Assembly (NCBI GenBank): GCA_964390645.1
Contig: CAYMLL010000005.1
Span: 1-64,000, forward strand
DNA from: CAYMLL01 sp964390645
Lineage (GTDB): Bacteria > Planctomycetota > UBA8108
Length of the DNA: 64,000 nucleotides
Direction of reading: 5' to 3'
A program made the position numbers and the translations under genes. The notes beneath the pieces were generated by a model. That model was not told the origin of the DNA. It saw nothing but the letters and a program-made list of their open reading frames with translations, and did no database searches. Below are positions 49,417 to 58,732 of the stretch, piece by piece. Within the stretch, counting starts at the first letter, position 1. Every line of letters begins with the position of its first letter.

Positions 49417-49839
49417 TCAGATACCCTCGATGTGTCGCTTGAGCGTCACGGTGCTCGCGACCAGCTCCTGACGCGTGGCGCGTGCGAAGCTCTCCCAGCC
49501 AGGCCGGCCGTCGAGCCCGTCCTGCCGCACGACGATCCAGACACCGTCATCGCGCGGCTCGAGCGTGAAGCGGACCGCCATCGGGCCACGGCGATCGTCG
49601 GCCCGCTGCCACCAGTAGTCCGAGATCGTCAACGCTCGCCCCCGGGCGAGCTCGGTGATGGTCCCGTGGACGGTCGTGCCGTCGAAGCGGCGGACCGAGA
49701 ACTCCCCGCCCGTCCCCGCGGTGATTCGCGCCTCCTCGCCATCCATCCAGACGAGCACGTCCTCCGGATCGAGGAGCGCGTCAAAGACGCGTTCGGGTGC
49801 GGCGTCGATGTAGATCGCGTCGGCGACGAAAGTCTCCAT
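49417..49839 (-). CDS. SRPBCC / AHSA1-like protein
   Basis: The product has 140 residues from ATG (complement of 49837-49839). It is a START-like beta-alpha fold of the AHSA1/polyketide-cyclase-like group: 'IDAAPERVFDALLDPEDV' at the front, 'WMDGEEARITAGTGGEF' and 'GTTVHGTITELARGRALTIS' in the sheet, and a C-terminal helix. Proteins of this type bind hydrophobic ligands or assist Hsp90-like chaperones; the role here is unknown. The start lies 7 nt from a TACAAT hexamer, so the transcript may be leaderless. Confidence 0.8.
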   Translation of the reverse strand: METFVADAIYIDAAPERVFDALLDPEDVLVWMDGEEARITAGTGGEFSVRRFDGTTVHGTITELARGRALTISDYWWQRADDRRGPMAVRFTLEPRDDGVWIVVRQDGLDGRPGWESFARATRQELVASTVTLKRHIEGI

Positions 49840-49846
49840 GCCCGGG

Positions 49847-49852
49847 ATTGTA
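49847..49852 (-). promoter_or_regulatory. -10-like TACAAT for the AHSA1 gene
   Basis: TACAAT on the minus strand (complement of 49847-49852), five of six consensus bases, 7 nt before the ATG. No clear -35 box. Confidence 0.45.
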
Positions 49853-50020
49853 GCCGGGCGAGCGTGGCGCTGAAACGGTGATCGTTGGGGGGGCGGGACG
49901 GCGGCCGCGATGAGCGTGGTGGGATCTCCATGCGAGCGGCGCCTCGATCCTCACGGGCCGCTCAGCGGCCCCGCTGCGCGGTCGACGAGGCCGTGGAAGG
50001 AACCGGTCCGCCGGATCGAG

Positions 50021-51526
50021 TCAGTCGGCGCGCATCTCCTTGCGCAGGCGATGGTAGAGCTTCCGCGCGGCCGCGAGTCTCTGGCGGATTCCGCGCGAGC
50101 GCGCGTCACTCCTTGCTGCGAACTCGCGCTCGATCCCGTCGATCGACGTGAGCTGACGCTCGACGATCTCCGGGCCGCGCCGCGGGTTCCAGGTCGGCTT
50201 GCCGTCGACCGAGACGTAGACGGGCGACGTGTGCGCGATCGCACCGTTCTTGCAGTGCGCGTAGGCGGTGATCCAGCGGCTTGCCTCGACGGCGAGCTTC
50301 GTCTCGGCGATCAGCTCGGTCTTCTCGCCGTCGCCGTTCGCGAACGCGATCACCTGTGAGTTGCTGACGACCTCGACACGCTCGAGGACGCCGATACTCG
50401 CATGGCAGCGAACCCGCGCGCGTATCGAGAGCCTGTCGCCTTTCTCGCGTCGGAGCTCCGCACCGGGGATCGCCCCGTCGACGGTGAGCTCGATCACCGG
50501 ACCGTTGCTGACGAACGTTCGCCCCTTCCCGAGACCCTCGTACCACTGGTCGAGATCGAGCTTCTTGCCCGTCTGCACGTAGGTGCGGCACTCGCCGATC
50601 GTCGATCCCCACGGCACGTCGCTTCCCGCGGCGGCGGCGAGGTGGAAGCCGAGGTCCAGATAGTCGTGGTAGTCTTCGCGGTTGAGTCTGTTGAACTGCA
50701 GCAGCTCGACGAAGTCGAGCTCTCGGGTGGTGACGTACCACGGGAAGCCGCGTGGCAGGTCGCAGCCATTCCAGGAGAAGTGCGCGAATCCGACGAGCGC
50801 GCCTTCCTGTGCGTGGATTCTCCGGAACGCGAGGTCGTAGAAGTCGTACGTCGGCAGGTCACGGGCGAGAGCCTTCAGATTGAGGCCGATGATGTGACCG
50901 AAGGTGCTGCGCGGCTCCTCCTGTCCCGAGACGATCCAGTAGTCGCCGCGGTGCACGCGCGACTCCTTGCCGAATCGCTGCTGCTTGAAGTCGGTGCCTC
51001 CGTGGTGGCCCATCTCGAGAACGTTGACGACGTGGAGGTCCTCGGCTTCGGCGTACTTCAGCAGGAACTCGCGGTGCGCGGCCTCCAGCGTCGGGTGGTG
51101 GACGTGCACGTCGCCGGAGTACCAGCCCGCTGCCGGCAGATCGATCCAGCGCTCGAGCTCGATGGTGTGAGAGTCATCGCGCGCGTCTTCGACGCCAAAC
51201 TCCTCGAAGATCGGAATGAACTCCATGCCTCGCGACACGGCGATGCGATAGCGCCCCGCCTCGAGGTCGATCGAGAACTCGGCCGGTGTCTGGAACATCA
51301 CCGGCTCCTTCCACCACGGGATCGACGGTCGCAGTCCGTAGACGTAGCTGCGGTCGTTGTTGTCGCCCTTGCCCGTCGTCTTGCGCACCGGCCCGATCTG
51401 ACCCGCAGCGGTGGGGTCGCGCGAGATGCCGCTGTAGAACTCGCGTGTGTCGCCGACTCGTCGCGAGACGCGGCCGTCGGGTGGCAACCGGACACTGTCA
51501 TCATCCAGGTCGCGAATACAGACCAT
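50021..51526 (-). CDS. CehA/McbA-like metallohydrolase (PHP-type), 5' end interrupted
   Basis: The uninterrupted frame gives about 501 residues from ATG (complement of 51524-51526). The metal site begins with 'GWYSGDVHVHHP' (HxH), followed by 'VVNVLEMGHHGG', 'ALVGFAHFSWNG' and 'AAAAGSDVPWGS', the arrangement of PHP-domain CehA/McbA family phosphodiesterase/metallohydrolases. Residues 1-110 are a beta-rich domain ('AEFSIDLEAGRYRIAVSRG'). The C-terminal region has another beta-rich module and a Lys/Arg-rich tail. The natural start is probably ATG 51694, 56 codons upstream, which begins a signal peptide but meets an in-frame TAG (51539-51541). From 51526 the product would lack the signal and stay in the cytoplasm. 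Related secreted enzymes are common in Planctomycetota. Confidence 0.75.
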   Translation of the reverse strand: MVCIRDLDDDSVRLPPDGRVSRRVGDTREFYSGISRDPTAAGQIGPVRKTTGKGDNNDRSYVYGLRPSIPWWKEPVMFQTPAEFSIDLEAGRYRIAVSRGMEFIPIFEEFGVEDARDDSHTIELERWIDLPAAGWYSGDVHVHHPTLEAAHREFLLKYAEAEDLHVVNVLEMGHHGGTDFKQQRFGKESRVHRGDYWIVSGQEEPRSTFGHIIGLNLKALARDLPTYDFYDLAFRRIHAQEGALVGFAHFSWNGCDLPRGFPWYVTTRELDFVELLQFNRLNREDYHDYLDLGFHLAAAAGSDVPWGSTIGECRTYVQTGKKLDLDQWYEGLGKGRTFVSNGPVIELTVDGAIPGAELRREKGDRLSIRARVRCHASIGVLERVEVVSNSQVIAFANGDGEKTELIAETKLAVEASRWITAYAHCKNGAIAHTSPVYVSVDGKPTWNPRRGPEIVERQLTSIDGIEREFAARSDARSRGIRQRLAAARKLYHRLRKEMRAD

Positions 51527-51538
51527 CGCGGTCGTCGG

Positions 51539-51694
51539 CTACCCGCCTGCCGCGTGCACGATGCGGATCGCCATACAGGCAGTCGGGGCCGGCTTGACCG
51601 CCTCGACGGGACGCGTCGCCGGGTCGGGGCCGAGGACGAGAGCCGCCACGAGGGCGAGGCCAGCGAGGAGTACGCCGGAAAGAGTGTGCGACAT
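51539..51694 (-). pseudogene. Signal-peptide-encoding 5' segment cut off by in-frame TAG
   Basis: From ATG (complement of 51692-51694) the frame encodes MSHTLSGVLLAGLALVAAL, a good signal peptide, then 'ACMAIRIVHAAGG' and TAG at codon 52. The frame continues in register as PTTAMVCIRDLDDDS into the metallohydrolase. 'IRIVHAAGG' joined to 'PTTAMVCIRDL' reads like one beta-strand module, so the TAG is either a real nonsense mutation or a base-call error. Confidence 0.7.
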
Positions 51695-51807
51695 TACTCT
51701 GCCCCCTTACACTCGAGGATTGACCGGGCGGTCGAAGCGGCGCCCGACTCTTGCAGACGACATCGTACCCCTGTGCAGCAGCGCGCAAGAAGAACATCCG
51801 CCAGTTG

Positions 51808-54800
51808 ATGCGAGGTTTCACGAATCGCATGTCCTCGAGGCTCTTCGTCACCGGGCTGTGTCTGGGGCTCGGCCTTGCGGCCGGTCGCCCAGGGGCGCAG
51901 CCGGTTGTCATCAACGAGATTCACTACGCCCCGGCGGAGCGGACGGCTCCACGGGAGTTCGTCGAGCTGCTCAACAGCGGCGACGTTGCGGTCGATCTGT
52001 CGGGGTGGTTCTTTTCCGACGGTATCGACTACACCTTCGGGCAGGGTGTCGTGCTCGGTCCTCGGGAGTACATTGTGGTGGCGCAGGATCCGGCCGCGCT
52101 GCAGTCCCATTTCGGCGACGTGCCGGTCGTCGGTCCGTTCGACGGGCGGCTCTCCAACGATGGGGAGCAGCTGCTGCTGCGGAACGCCGACGGCCACCGC
52201 GAGGACGAGGTCAGCTACGGACTCGGCTTTCCGTGGCCCATCGTCGGCGGCTCGGCGGGCCTCTCGATCGAGCTTATCGACACGGATCTGGACAACGATC
52301 TCGGTGGCAGCTGGCGCGCGTCGAGCCCGGGGCTGGACGACTCGGGCGACCTCGTGCGAGCCGGCGAGGTCTGGCGCTATCGACGGGGGATGTCGGAGGC
52401 GTCGAACCCGCGTGGCGCGTGGCGTCACGAGGACTTCGATGACGGCACGTGGGCCAGCGGTCGGATGCCGGTGGGCTACGGCGAGAGCATCGTCGCGACG
52501 GAGCTCGATGACATGCGGGGCGGATACACATCCGTTTTTCTGCGCAAGACCTTCCAGATCGACAGCCCGGACGAGGTCGGATCCTTGACTCTCGAGGTCG
52601 TTTACGACGACGGTTTCAGCGCCTGGATCAACGGCGTGCACGTCGCTCGCGGCAACCTGTCGACTGACGATCCGCTCCACGACGCGACGGCCAACAGCGC
52701 CATCGAGGACCTCGACTTCAATCCCTTTGCGCTGTCGGACCCCGGCGACTATCTCGTCGCCGGAACCAACGTGCTGGCGGTACAGCTCCACAACGCGTCG
52801 ATCAGCGGAAGCTCGGACTGTTTCCTCGACGCTCGCCTTGTACGATCAGCGAACACCGCAGCCGGGCCGACGCCCGGCGTGGAGAACTCGGTCCGCAGCG
52901 TCGCGCGGCCGCCGGCGCTGCGTCAGGTCCGACACTCTCCAGAGCAGCCGGAGCAAGGGGTCTCGGTGCTGGTCACCGTCAAGGCGACGGACGCTGAAGG
53001 GGTGGATGGTGTCACGCTCGAGTACCAGATCGTCGAGCCCGGCCGCTACATCTCGTTGGAGGACCCGGAGTACCTCGAGGGATGGACGGCTCTCGAGATG
53101 AACGACGACGGCGCCGCGGGTGACGCGCTCGGGGGCGACGACACGTGGTCGGTGATCGTCCCTGGCAGCGTTCAGAGACATCGGCGTCTCGTCAGGTACC
53201 GCATGACCGCGTCCGACGGCGTGGGACATGCGGTGCAGGTGCCGTATCGCGACGATCCGCAGCCGAACTTCGCGTACTTCGTCTACAACGGCCCGCCCGG
53301 CTGGACGGGCCGTGAGCGGCCCGGCCGGCCGTGGGTCGAGTACGGCTCCGATTTGCTCCGCAGCCTGCCGACATACCACCTCCTGACGGTGCGGCAGGAC
53401 CGTCTCAACGCGCTGCACGTTCCCCATCGATGGGGCAGCGGCGACCAGGAAGCGCCGACGTCGGGCTCCTACGGGGGCTCCGACTACCGGTGGAGTGGCG
53501 CTCTCGTCTACGACGGCGAGGTCTACGACCACATCCGCTACCGGGCTCGTGGCGGCGTCTGGCGCTACTCGATGGGCAAGAACATGTGGAAGTTCGACTT
53601 CAACCGTGGGCACGCCTTTCAGGCCCGCGACGATCACGGCAGGAACTATCGCACCCGGTGGGACAAGCTCAACTTCTCGGCCATCATCCAGCAGGGCAAC
53701 TTCCGCCAGCGCGGCGAGCAGGGCCTCTTCGAGGGCGCGGGGTTCCGGCTCCACAACCTGGCCGGGAATGCGGCTCCGAAGACCCACTTCGTCCACTTTC
53801 GCCTCATCGAGGCCGACGACGAGGAGGGGCCGGACCGTTACAGCGGCGACTTCCAGGGGCTCTATCTGGCCATCGAGCAGATGGACGGGAGATTTCTCGA
53901 CGAGCACGAGCTGCCGGACGGCAACCTCTACAAGATGGAAGGGGGCACCGGAGAGCTCAACAACCAGGGGCCGACTCAGCCGCCGAACAGGTCGGATCTC
54001 GACACCTTTCTGAACACCTACCGGAACACGTCGCCACCGGCCTCGTGGTGGCGGCAGAACCTCGACCTTCCGGAATACTACAGCTTCCGCGCCATCTCGA
54101 TGGCGATTCACGACCATGACATGCACGCCGGCAAGAACTACTTTTACTACCACAATCCGCAGACGGGTCTGTGGTCAGTCTTGAACTGGGACCTCGACCT
54201 GACCTGGACGACGACGTACGGCGGCGGCGGTGGCCGGGGGCCGCTCAACGAGCACGTGCTCGACCGCTTTTCCGAGTTCCGGCTCGAGTACCGCAATCGT
54301 GTGCGGGAGCTACGGGACCTGCTGTTCAATCCCGAGCAGACCGGCATCCTCCTGGACGAGGTGGCCGGGGTCGTTCACACGCCCGGCCAGGCCTCCTTCG
54401 TCGACGCGGACCGCGCCATGTGGGACCGCAATCCCATTCTCGTCTCGAGCTTCATCAACCCGGGGAAGGCCGGCCATGGACGTTTCTACGAGTACGCGTC
54501 GTCTCGTGACTTCGCGGGGATGATCCGTCTGCTGAAGAGCTACGTGGGATCGCGTGGCTCGTGGATGGACACCAACCTCGCGAGTGACCAGTCCATTCCG
54601 CGTCGTCCGACGGTCACCTCGACTTCGCCGGCGGGCTTTCCCGTCGACGTCTTGACGTTCCGGTCCAGCAGCTTCTCCGATCCCCAGGGGACTGGCACCT
54701 TCGGCACCATGAAGTGGCGTGTGGCCCGGGTGACGCCACCGGGCGCGCCTCCCTTCGATCCCGGAAATCCGAAGCTCTACGAGGTCGACGCGGTCTGGGA

Positions 54801-55752
54801 GACCGAGGAGCTGACCGACTTCGAGCGCGACGTCCGCATTCCCTCCGGCGTTCTGGAGATCGGCGCACGCTATCGTGTCCGCGTGCGCATGAGGGACGAC
54901 AGCGGAAGGTCGAGTCGCTGGTCACGCCCCGTCGAGTTCACCGTCGGAGAGCCGACAGGCCCTTTTCCACAGCAGGACGTGCTCCGCGTCACCGAGATCA
55001 TGTACCACCCGCCGGCAGGTGCGGCGCTCGAGTTCATCGAGGTGACGAACATCGGTGCGGAGACCGTCGATCTGGGTCTCGTCGCGTTCACCGGTGGCAT
55101 CGAGTTCAGCTTCCAGAGCGGCGATGTCAGCGATCTCGCCCCGGGCGAGTACGTCGTCGTCGTGAGCGATCGCATCGACTTCGAGCTCTACCACGATACC
55201 CGTGAGGTGCTCGTCGCCGGCGAGTACTCCGGTCGCCTGTCCAATGGCGGCGAGCAAGTCGTTCTCACGGTCGGGGCGAACTCGACGATTCTCGACTTCA
55301 GCTACGACGACGGATGGTACCCCTTGACGGACGGTGGTGGCCACTCGCTCCAGATCGTCGACGCGTACGACGATCCGGCGACCTGGAGCACGCCGCTGAA
55401 CTGGACCCGGAGCGCCGTTCCGGGCGGCTCTCCCGGGCGCGGTGACGGTGGCGGACCTCTCGGTGGTCGGCAGCTCCCGGGAGACGGCAACCAGGACGGC
55501 GTGATCGACGTGTCGGATCCGGTGTCGCTCCTGCGCCGCCTCTTCCTCGCGGGTCGATCGCCGCTTCCGTGCGACGGTGAGGGTCTCGAGGACGGCGGCA
55601 ACCTCCTCGTCTTCGACGCGAACGGCGGTGGTACCGTCGGCGTCGACGACCCGGTCTTCCTGCTCGCGTACCTCTTTCAGGACGGGCCGCCGCCGGCGGG
55701 TGGCGTTCGCTGCGTTCGGGTCGACGGTTGCCCGAGCGCTTGCGGGCTCTGA
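51808..55752 (+). CDS. Secreted CotH kinase-like protein with lamin-tail domains and dockerin-like tail
   Basis: The product has about 1314 residues. ATG 51808 and ATG 51829 both fit a signal peptide (SSRLFVTGLCLGLGLAAG). Domain order is lamin-tail domain 1 (about 31-145, 'VVINEIHYAPAERTAPREF'), a galactose-binding-like module (187-355, 'VVYDDGFSAWINGVHV') and a beta-sandwich module (370-475, 'VLVTVKATDAEGVDGVTLEY'). The CotH domain (about 517-925) contains 'YLAIEQMDGRFLDEHEL' and 'SVLNWDLDLTW'. A fibronectin-like segment (930-1045), lamin-tail domain 2 (1057-1165, 'LRVTEIMYHPPAGAALEFIE') and dockerin-like repeats (1227-1314, 'GDGNQDGVIDVSDPVSLL') complete it. It is a shorter relative of the 1785-residue protein 16 kb away, with no Ig-like, PKD or chitobiase-like modules. 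It is divergent from the CehA-like gene. Confidence 0.87.
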   Translation: MRGFTNRMSSRLFVTGLCLGLGLAAGRPGAQPVVINEIHYAPAERTAPREFVELLNSGDVAVDLSGWFFSDGIDYTFGQGVVLGPREYIVVAQDPAALQSHFGDVPVVGPFDGRLSNDGEQLLLRNADGHREDEVSYGLGFPWPIVGGSAGLSIELIDTDLDNDLGGSWRASSPGLDDSGDLVRAGEVWRYRRGMSEASNPRGAWRHEDFDDGTWASGRMPVGYGESIVATELDDMRGGYTSVFLRKTFQIDSPDEVGSLTLEVVYDDGFSAWINGVHVARGNLSTDDPLHDATANSAIEDLDFNPFALSDPGDYLVAGTNVLAVQLHNASISGSSDCFLDARLVRSANTAAGPTPGVENSVRSVARPPALRQVRHSPEQPEQGVSVLVTVKATDAEGVDGVTLEYQIVEPGRYISLEDPEYLEGWTALEMNDDGAAGDALGGDDTWSVIVPGSVQRHRRLVRYRMTASDGVGHAVQVPYRDDPQPNFAYFVYNGPPGWTGRERPGRPWVEYGSDLLRSLPTYHLLTVRQDRLNALHVPHRWGSGDQEAPTSGSYGGSDYRWSGALVYDGEVYDHIRYRARGGVWRYSMGKNMWKFDFNRGHAFQARDDHGRNYRTRWDKLNFSAIIQQGNFRQRGEQGLFEGAGFRLHNLAGNAAPKTHFVHFRLIEADDEEGPDRYSGDFQGLYLAIEQMDGRFLDEHELPDGNLYKMEGGTGELNNQGPTQPPNRSDLDTFLNTYRNTSPPASWWRQNLDLPEYYSFRAISMAIHDHDMHAGKNYFYYHNPQTGLWSVLNWDLDLTWTTTYGGGGGRGPLNEHVLDRFSEFRLEYRNRVRELRDLLFNPEQTGILLDEVAGVVHTPGQASFVDADRAMWDRNPILVSSFINPGKAGHGRFYEYASSRDFAGMIRLLKSYVGSRGSWMDTNLASDQSIPRRPTVTSTSPAGFPVDVLTFRSSSFSDPQGTGTFGTMKWRVARVTPPGAPPFDPGNPKLYEVDAVWETEELTDFERDVRIPSGVLEIGARYRVRVRMRDDSGRSSRWSRPVEFTVGEPTGPFPQQDVLRVTEIMYHPPAGAALEFIEVTNIGAETVDLGLVAFTGGIEFSFQSGDVSDLAPGEYVVVVSDRIDFELYHDTREVLVAGEYSGRLSNGGEQVVLTVGANSTILDFSYDDGWYPLTDGGGHSLQIVDAYDDPATWSTPLNWTRSAVPGGSPGRGDGGGPLGGRQLPGDGNQDGVIDVSDPVSLLRRLFLAGRSPLPCDGEGLEDGGNLLVFDANGGGTVGVDDPVFLLAYLFQDGPPPAGGVRCVRVDGCPSACGL

Positions 55753-55763
55753 CGCGGAACGAC

Positions 55764-55823
55764 GGGGACACGCCGTCAGGGGACACGCCGTCAGGGGAGA
55801 TAGCGTGCGGGGACACCGTTCCG
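55764..55823. repeat. Four-copy 15-bp tandem repeat between genes
   Basis: The unit ggggacacgccgtca occurs exactly twice (55764-55778, 55779-55793). Two diverged copies follow (55794-55808 ggggagatagcgtgc, 55809-55823 ggggacaccgttccg). It starts 12 bp after the CotH gene's stop and lies upstream of the barrel gene. It may be a slippage product of the 3' end or a regulatory spacer. Confidence 0.7.
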
Positions 55824-56000
55824 GATCGGCGCACTGGAGGTGAGGGCTCTTCCGGAGCCCCTTCCGGGCGTCAAACAGGTGGCCGATAAGCGGTCGAGCG
55901 TCCGCTAAGATCGCCGGGTTTGCCGCGATGCAGAGCCAATCGTAGGCTTGTTCGTCTTCACGAGAAAGAGCGAGACGATCGAAGGCTCGAAGGAGAGGGG

Positions 56001-57242
56001 ATGAGCGGACCTGCATTCGAATCGGGGCGGCGCTCTCGATACATGCGCGGCGGGGGTTGCTCGTGCGTCCGGTCGGCGATCCTCGTTGTCGCCGCGCTGC
56101 CTGCGCTCGATGCCGAGAGCGAGAAGGACAAGTGGAAGTGGGGCGTCGAGCTCGAGGCCACCTCGCGCTACGACAGCAACGTCTTCCGTTTCTCGGACGA
56201 TCAGATCGACCGCTTCGAGGAAGGGCGATCCTCGGACAAGACGAGCGGCCGTTTCGATGACATCCACGAGGTCGACGACTTCGTCCTGACGCCCCGCTTC
56301 GAGTTCGTCGTCAAGGGGGACGGTCTGTACGGGAAGAAGCTCGAGGCGCGGGCCGAGGGGAAGGTCGACTGCTTCACGATGAACACCGCGAGGACCCACC
56401 CGTCTTTCGCATTCGAGGTGTCGCAGTCACTGGGCGGCGGCGAGTCCGTGGAGCTTGATCTGCGCTACTCACTCGGCCGCTTCTCCCGCAACTACCTGTC
56501 GGATGCGACGGACCTGAGCGGCAGCGTTTCGGCATCGGAGCGGGTGTACTCTGCCGGCATCTTCGACTCGGGCGCGGCCCGGCTGAAGTACAGTCGGCGG
56601 CTCTGGAAGCGCAGCAAGAAGCGAACGACCTTCCTGGACCGCCTCGGCCTGCGCGAGATCGAAGGCGCCGCCCGGATCGGCTACGGAATGCGTGACTACG
56701 AGGGGCCGTTCCCGAACCGTGATCGTGACCAGCTGACGGTCGGGCTCGATCTGGACATGCAGATTGCCAAGCGCTGGCGTCTCGAGCTCGGCTATCGTTT
56801 CCGGTACATCGCCACGCCGGGTGGCCGTGAGGTCATGATCCGTGACGAGGCCGACTTCGGCGTCGACTTCAACGCCGATCTCGACATCACCGACGAGAGT
56901 CTGCGGACCGTTCAGCGAGCCGACCGCTCGCGTCTCGATCACGGCGTGGGGTTCGAGATCGGCTGGGAGATCTCGAAGCGGTGGGAGACGTGGATCGGCT
57001 ACGAGATCACGCTGCAGCACTATCTTTCCGACGAGCGATTCGATCTCAGCTACCGGGACAGAGAGGATCTCAGGCGAGCTCTCTACGCCGGCGTCGAGTG
57101 GGAGTTCTCCAAGAGCTGGTCGGCTCGGATGGAAGGCGAGTGGACTTCCGAGAGGAGTGAACGTCTGTCGTCGGGTGATGAGGACGAGGAGACCGAATAC
57201 GAGGGGTACATCGTCTACATGTCCCTGGCCATGCGATTCTGA
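56001..57242 (+). CDS. Outer-membrane beta-barrel protein, unknown family
   Basis: The product has 413 residues from ATG 56001 behind AGGAGAGGGG; ATG 56043 is possible. An N-terminal hydrophobic segment (SAILVVAALPALDA) is the likely signal. The rest has alternating aromatic/charged strands with Tyr/Trp/Arg patterns, such as 'VELDLRYSLGRFSRNYL', 'RWRLELGYRFRYIAT', 'GFEIGWEISKRWETWIGYEI' and 'GVEWEFSKSWSARMEGEW'. It ends in 'IVYMSLAMRF', the C-terminal Phe expected of barrels recognised by the BAM machinery. Strand counting suggests roughly 14-16 strands, so it may be a porin or a ligand-gated channel; this is inference. It follows the CotH gene at 248 bp and precedes a nucleotidyltransferase fusion. 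Confidence 0.7.
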   Translation: MSGPAFESGRRSRYMRGGGCSCVRSAILVVAALPALDAESEKDKWKWGVELEATSRYDSNVFRFSDDQIDRFEEGRSSDKTSGRFDDIHEVDDFVLTPRFEFVVKGDGLYGKKLEARAEGKVDCFTMNTARTHPSFAFEVSQSLGGGESVELDLRYSLGRFSRNYLSDATDLSGSVSASERVYSAGIFDSGAARLKYSRRLWKRSKKRTTFLDRLGLREIEGAARIGYGMRDYEGPFPNRDRDQLTVGLDLDMQIAKRWRLELGYRFRYIATPGGREVMIRDEADFGVDFNADLDITDESLRTVQRADRSRLDHGVGFEIGWEISKRWETWIGYEITLQHYLSDERFDLSYRDREDLRRALYAGVEWEFSKSWSARMEGEWTSERSERLSSGDEDEETEYEGYIVYMSLAMRF

Positions 57243-57502
57243 CGGGCCACCCCACCCCGGAGCTTCGGTCACGGCGCGGCGGCGGGTGACGTACCCGGGG
57301 GCGTGTCGACTCGTCTTCGGCAGCGTTCGGAGATCCGTTCACGCGGGAGTCCGCCGAGCGAGCTTCGGGCCTTCGGGTGTCCCGTTACCCTCGCGCGCCG
57401 GATGGACGGGCTGTCCCCGGTGGCGCGCGTTCGCGATCGCATCATGACAAGGCTTCTCGGCGCACGTGCGACGGTGCCGTTTCACGAGCGAGGAGGACTG
57501 GA

Positions 57503-58732
57503 GTGACCATGCAAGCCGTGATTCTTGCCGCCGGGCGTGGGAGCCGGTTGGGGACTCGGAGCGACGAGACGCCGAAGTGCCTTCTCGAGGTCGGGCGTCG
57601 TCGCCTCATCGAGCATCAGCTCGAGATGCTGTCCGAGGCCGGTGTCGGTCCGGTCGCGATGGTGCTCGGGTACTGCGCGGCCGAGATCCGGGAGGTGGTC
57701 GGAATCCAGGCGGAGTACATCGAGAACCCGTCCTGGGATACCACGAACAGCCTCTACTCGTTCTGGCTCGCGCGCGAGTGGGTGAAGGGGCCGGTCCTGG
57801 TCCTCAACAGCGACCTCCTCCTGCACCCGGAGATCCTGGCGCGAGTTGTCGAATCGGAGGGTGACTGTATCGCGTACGACTCGGGCTCCGGCCACGGCGG
57901 CGAGCACATGAAGGTGCGTGTTGTCGACGGCCGTCTGGAGGAGATGAGCAAGACCTTGGCGGCCGAGGAGGTCTCCGGTGAGAACATCGGCGTCCTGCGC
58001 TTCGAGGAGGACACCGCGCGTCGGCTTTTCGAGATGGCGGAGAGCCTCATCGAGGACGGCGGCGCCACGAGCTGGCTCGGGTCGGCGGTGCGAGTGCTCG
58101 CGAAGGAGCGGGTCATCCACGCGGTCGACGCCGCCGGCTTGCCGTGGGGCGAGATCGATTTCTCCTTCGACCTCGTCCGGGTGCGTCGCGAGGTGTGGCC
58201 GGCGATCCGTCGCGACACGGCGAGGTCGCCCGCCTTTCGCGGACTGCGGCGGGCGGCGTCGGCGGTCGTGGTCGTCCTGCTGCTCGCCGTTCTGGCGGTC
58301 AGCTCGTGGACAAGACCCGCGGAGTCCACGTGGGACGTCGTCTTCCTGGACCGCGACGAACGAGTGGAGATCCGCTCGGGGGAGCAGAGCCGGAAGTGGT
58401 CGAGACTGAATCGCAGCAAGGGCGCCGAGTTCCGCGTGGCAGGGCCGACGGAGCTTCGAGTCGACTCTCGCCTGCTGCTCGACGCCGACGTCGAGTCCGC
58501 GTTCTACGTACTCGAGGTGCTGATGGACGGCGAGAGGGTCGACTGGTTCAAGGTCGAAGGCAGGAAGTCGGGTACCTGGACGCACGAGGAGTGGACCGTC
58601 AGCAAGCGGCGGCGAATCGACGTCGAGATCCCCGAGGGTCAGCACCTTGTTCGGGTCCGTCTGGTCGCCGCCGAGAGCGGCAGCTGCCTGCTCCGCATCA
58701 CTCGCAAGGACGCCGCGATCGCCGCGGACTGA
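57503..58732 (+). CDS. Nucleotidyltransferase (LicC/MobA-like) fused to a transmembrane helix and ectodomain
   Basis: Start GTG 57503 has AGGAGG at 57491-57496 with 6-nt spacing; ATG 57509 is the alternative. The product has 409 residues. Residues 1-235 form an NTP-transferase domain: 'ILAAGRGSRLGTRSDETPK', 'LVLNSDLLL' (metal Asp) and the C-terminal 'GEIDFSFDLVRVR'. This is close to sugar-phosphate or phosphocholine cytidylyltransferases (LicC-like). A membrane helix follows at about 255-272 ('AASAVVVVLLLAVLAVS'). The last roughly 130 residues are beta-rich ('WDVVFLDRDERVEIRSGEQ', 'VRLVAAESGSCLL') and would face the periplasm. Coupling an activating enzyme to an ectodomain is unusual. The nucleotide sugar or choline substrate is unknown. 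Confidence 0.75.
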   Translation: MTMQAVILAAGRGSRLGTRSDETPKCLLEVGRRRLIEHQLEMLSEAGVGPVAMVLGYCAAEIREVVGIQAEYIENPSWDTTNSLYSFWLAREWVKGPVLVLNSDLLLHPEILARVVESEGDCIAYDSGSGHGGEHMKVRVVDGRLEEMSKTLAAEEVSGENIGVLRFEEDTARRLFEMAESLIEDGGATSWLGSAVRVLAKERVIHAVDAAGLPWGEIDFSFDLVRVRREVWPAIRRDTARSPAFRGLRRAASAVVVVLLLAVLAVSSWTRPAESTWDVVFLDRDERVEIRSGEQSRKWSRLNRSKGAEFRVAGPTELRVDSRLLLDADVESAFYVLEVLMDGERVDWFKVEGRKSGTWTHEEWTVSKRRRIDVEIPEGQHLVRVRLVAAESGSCLLRITRKDAAIAAD

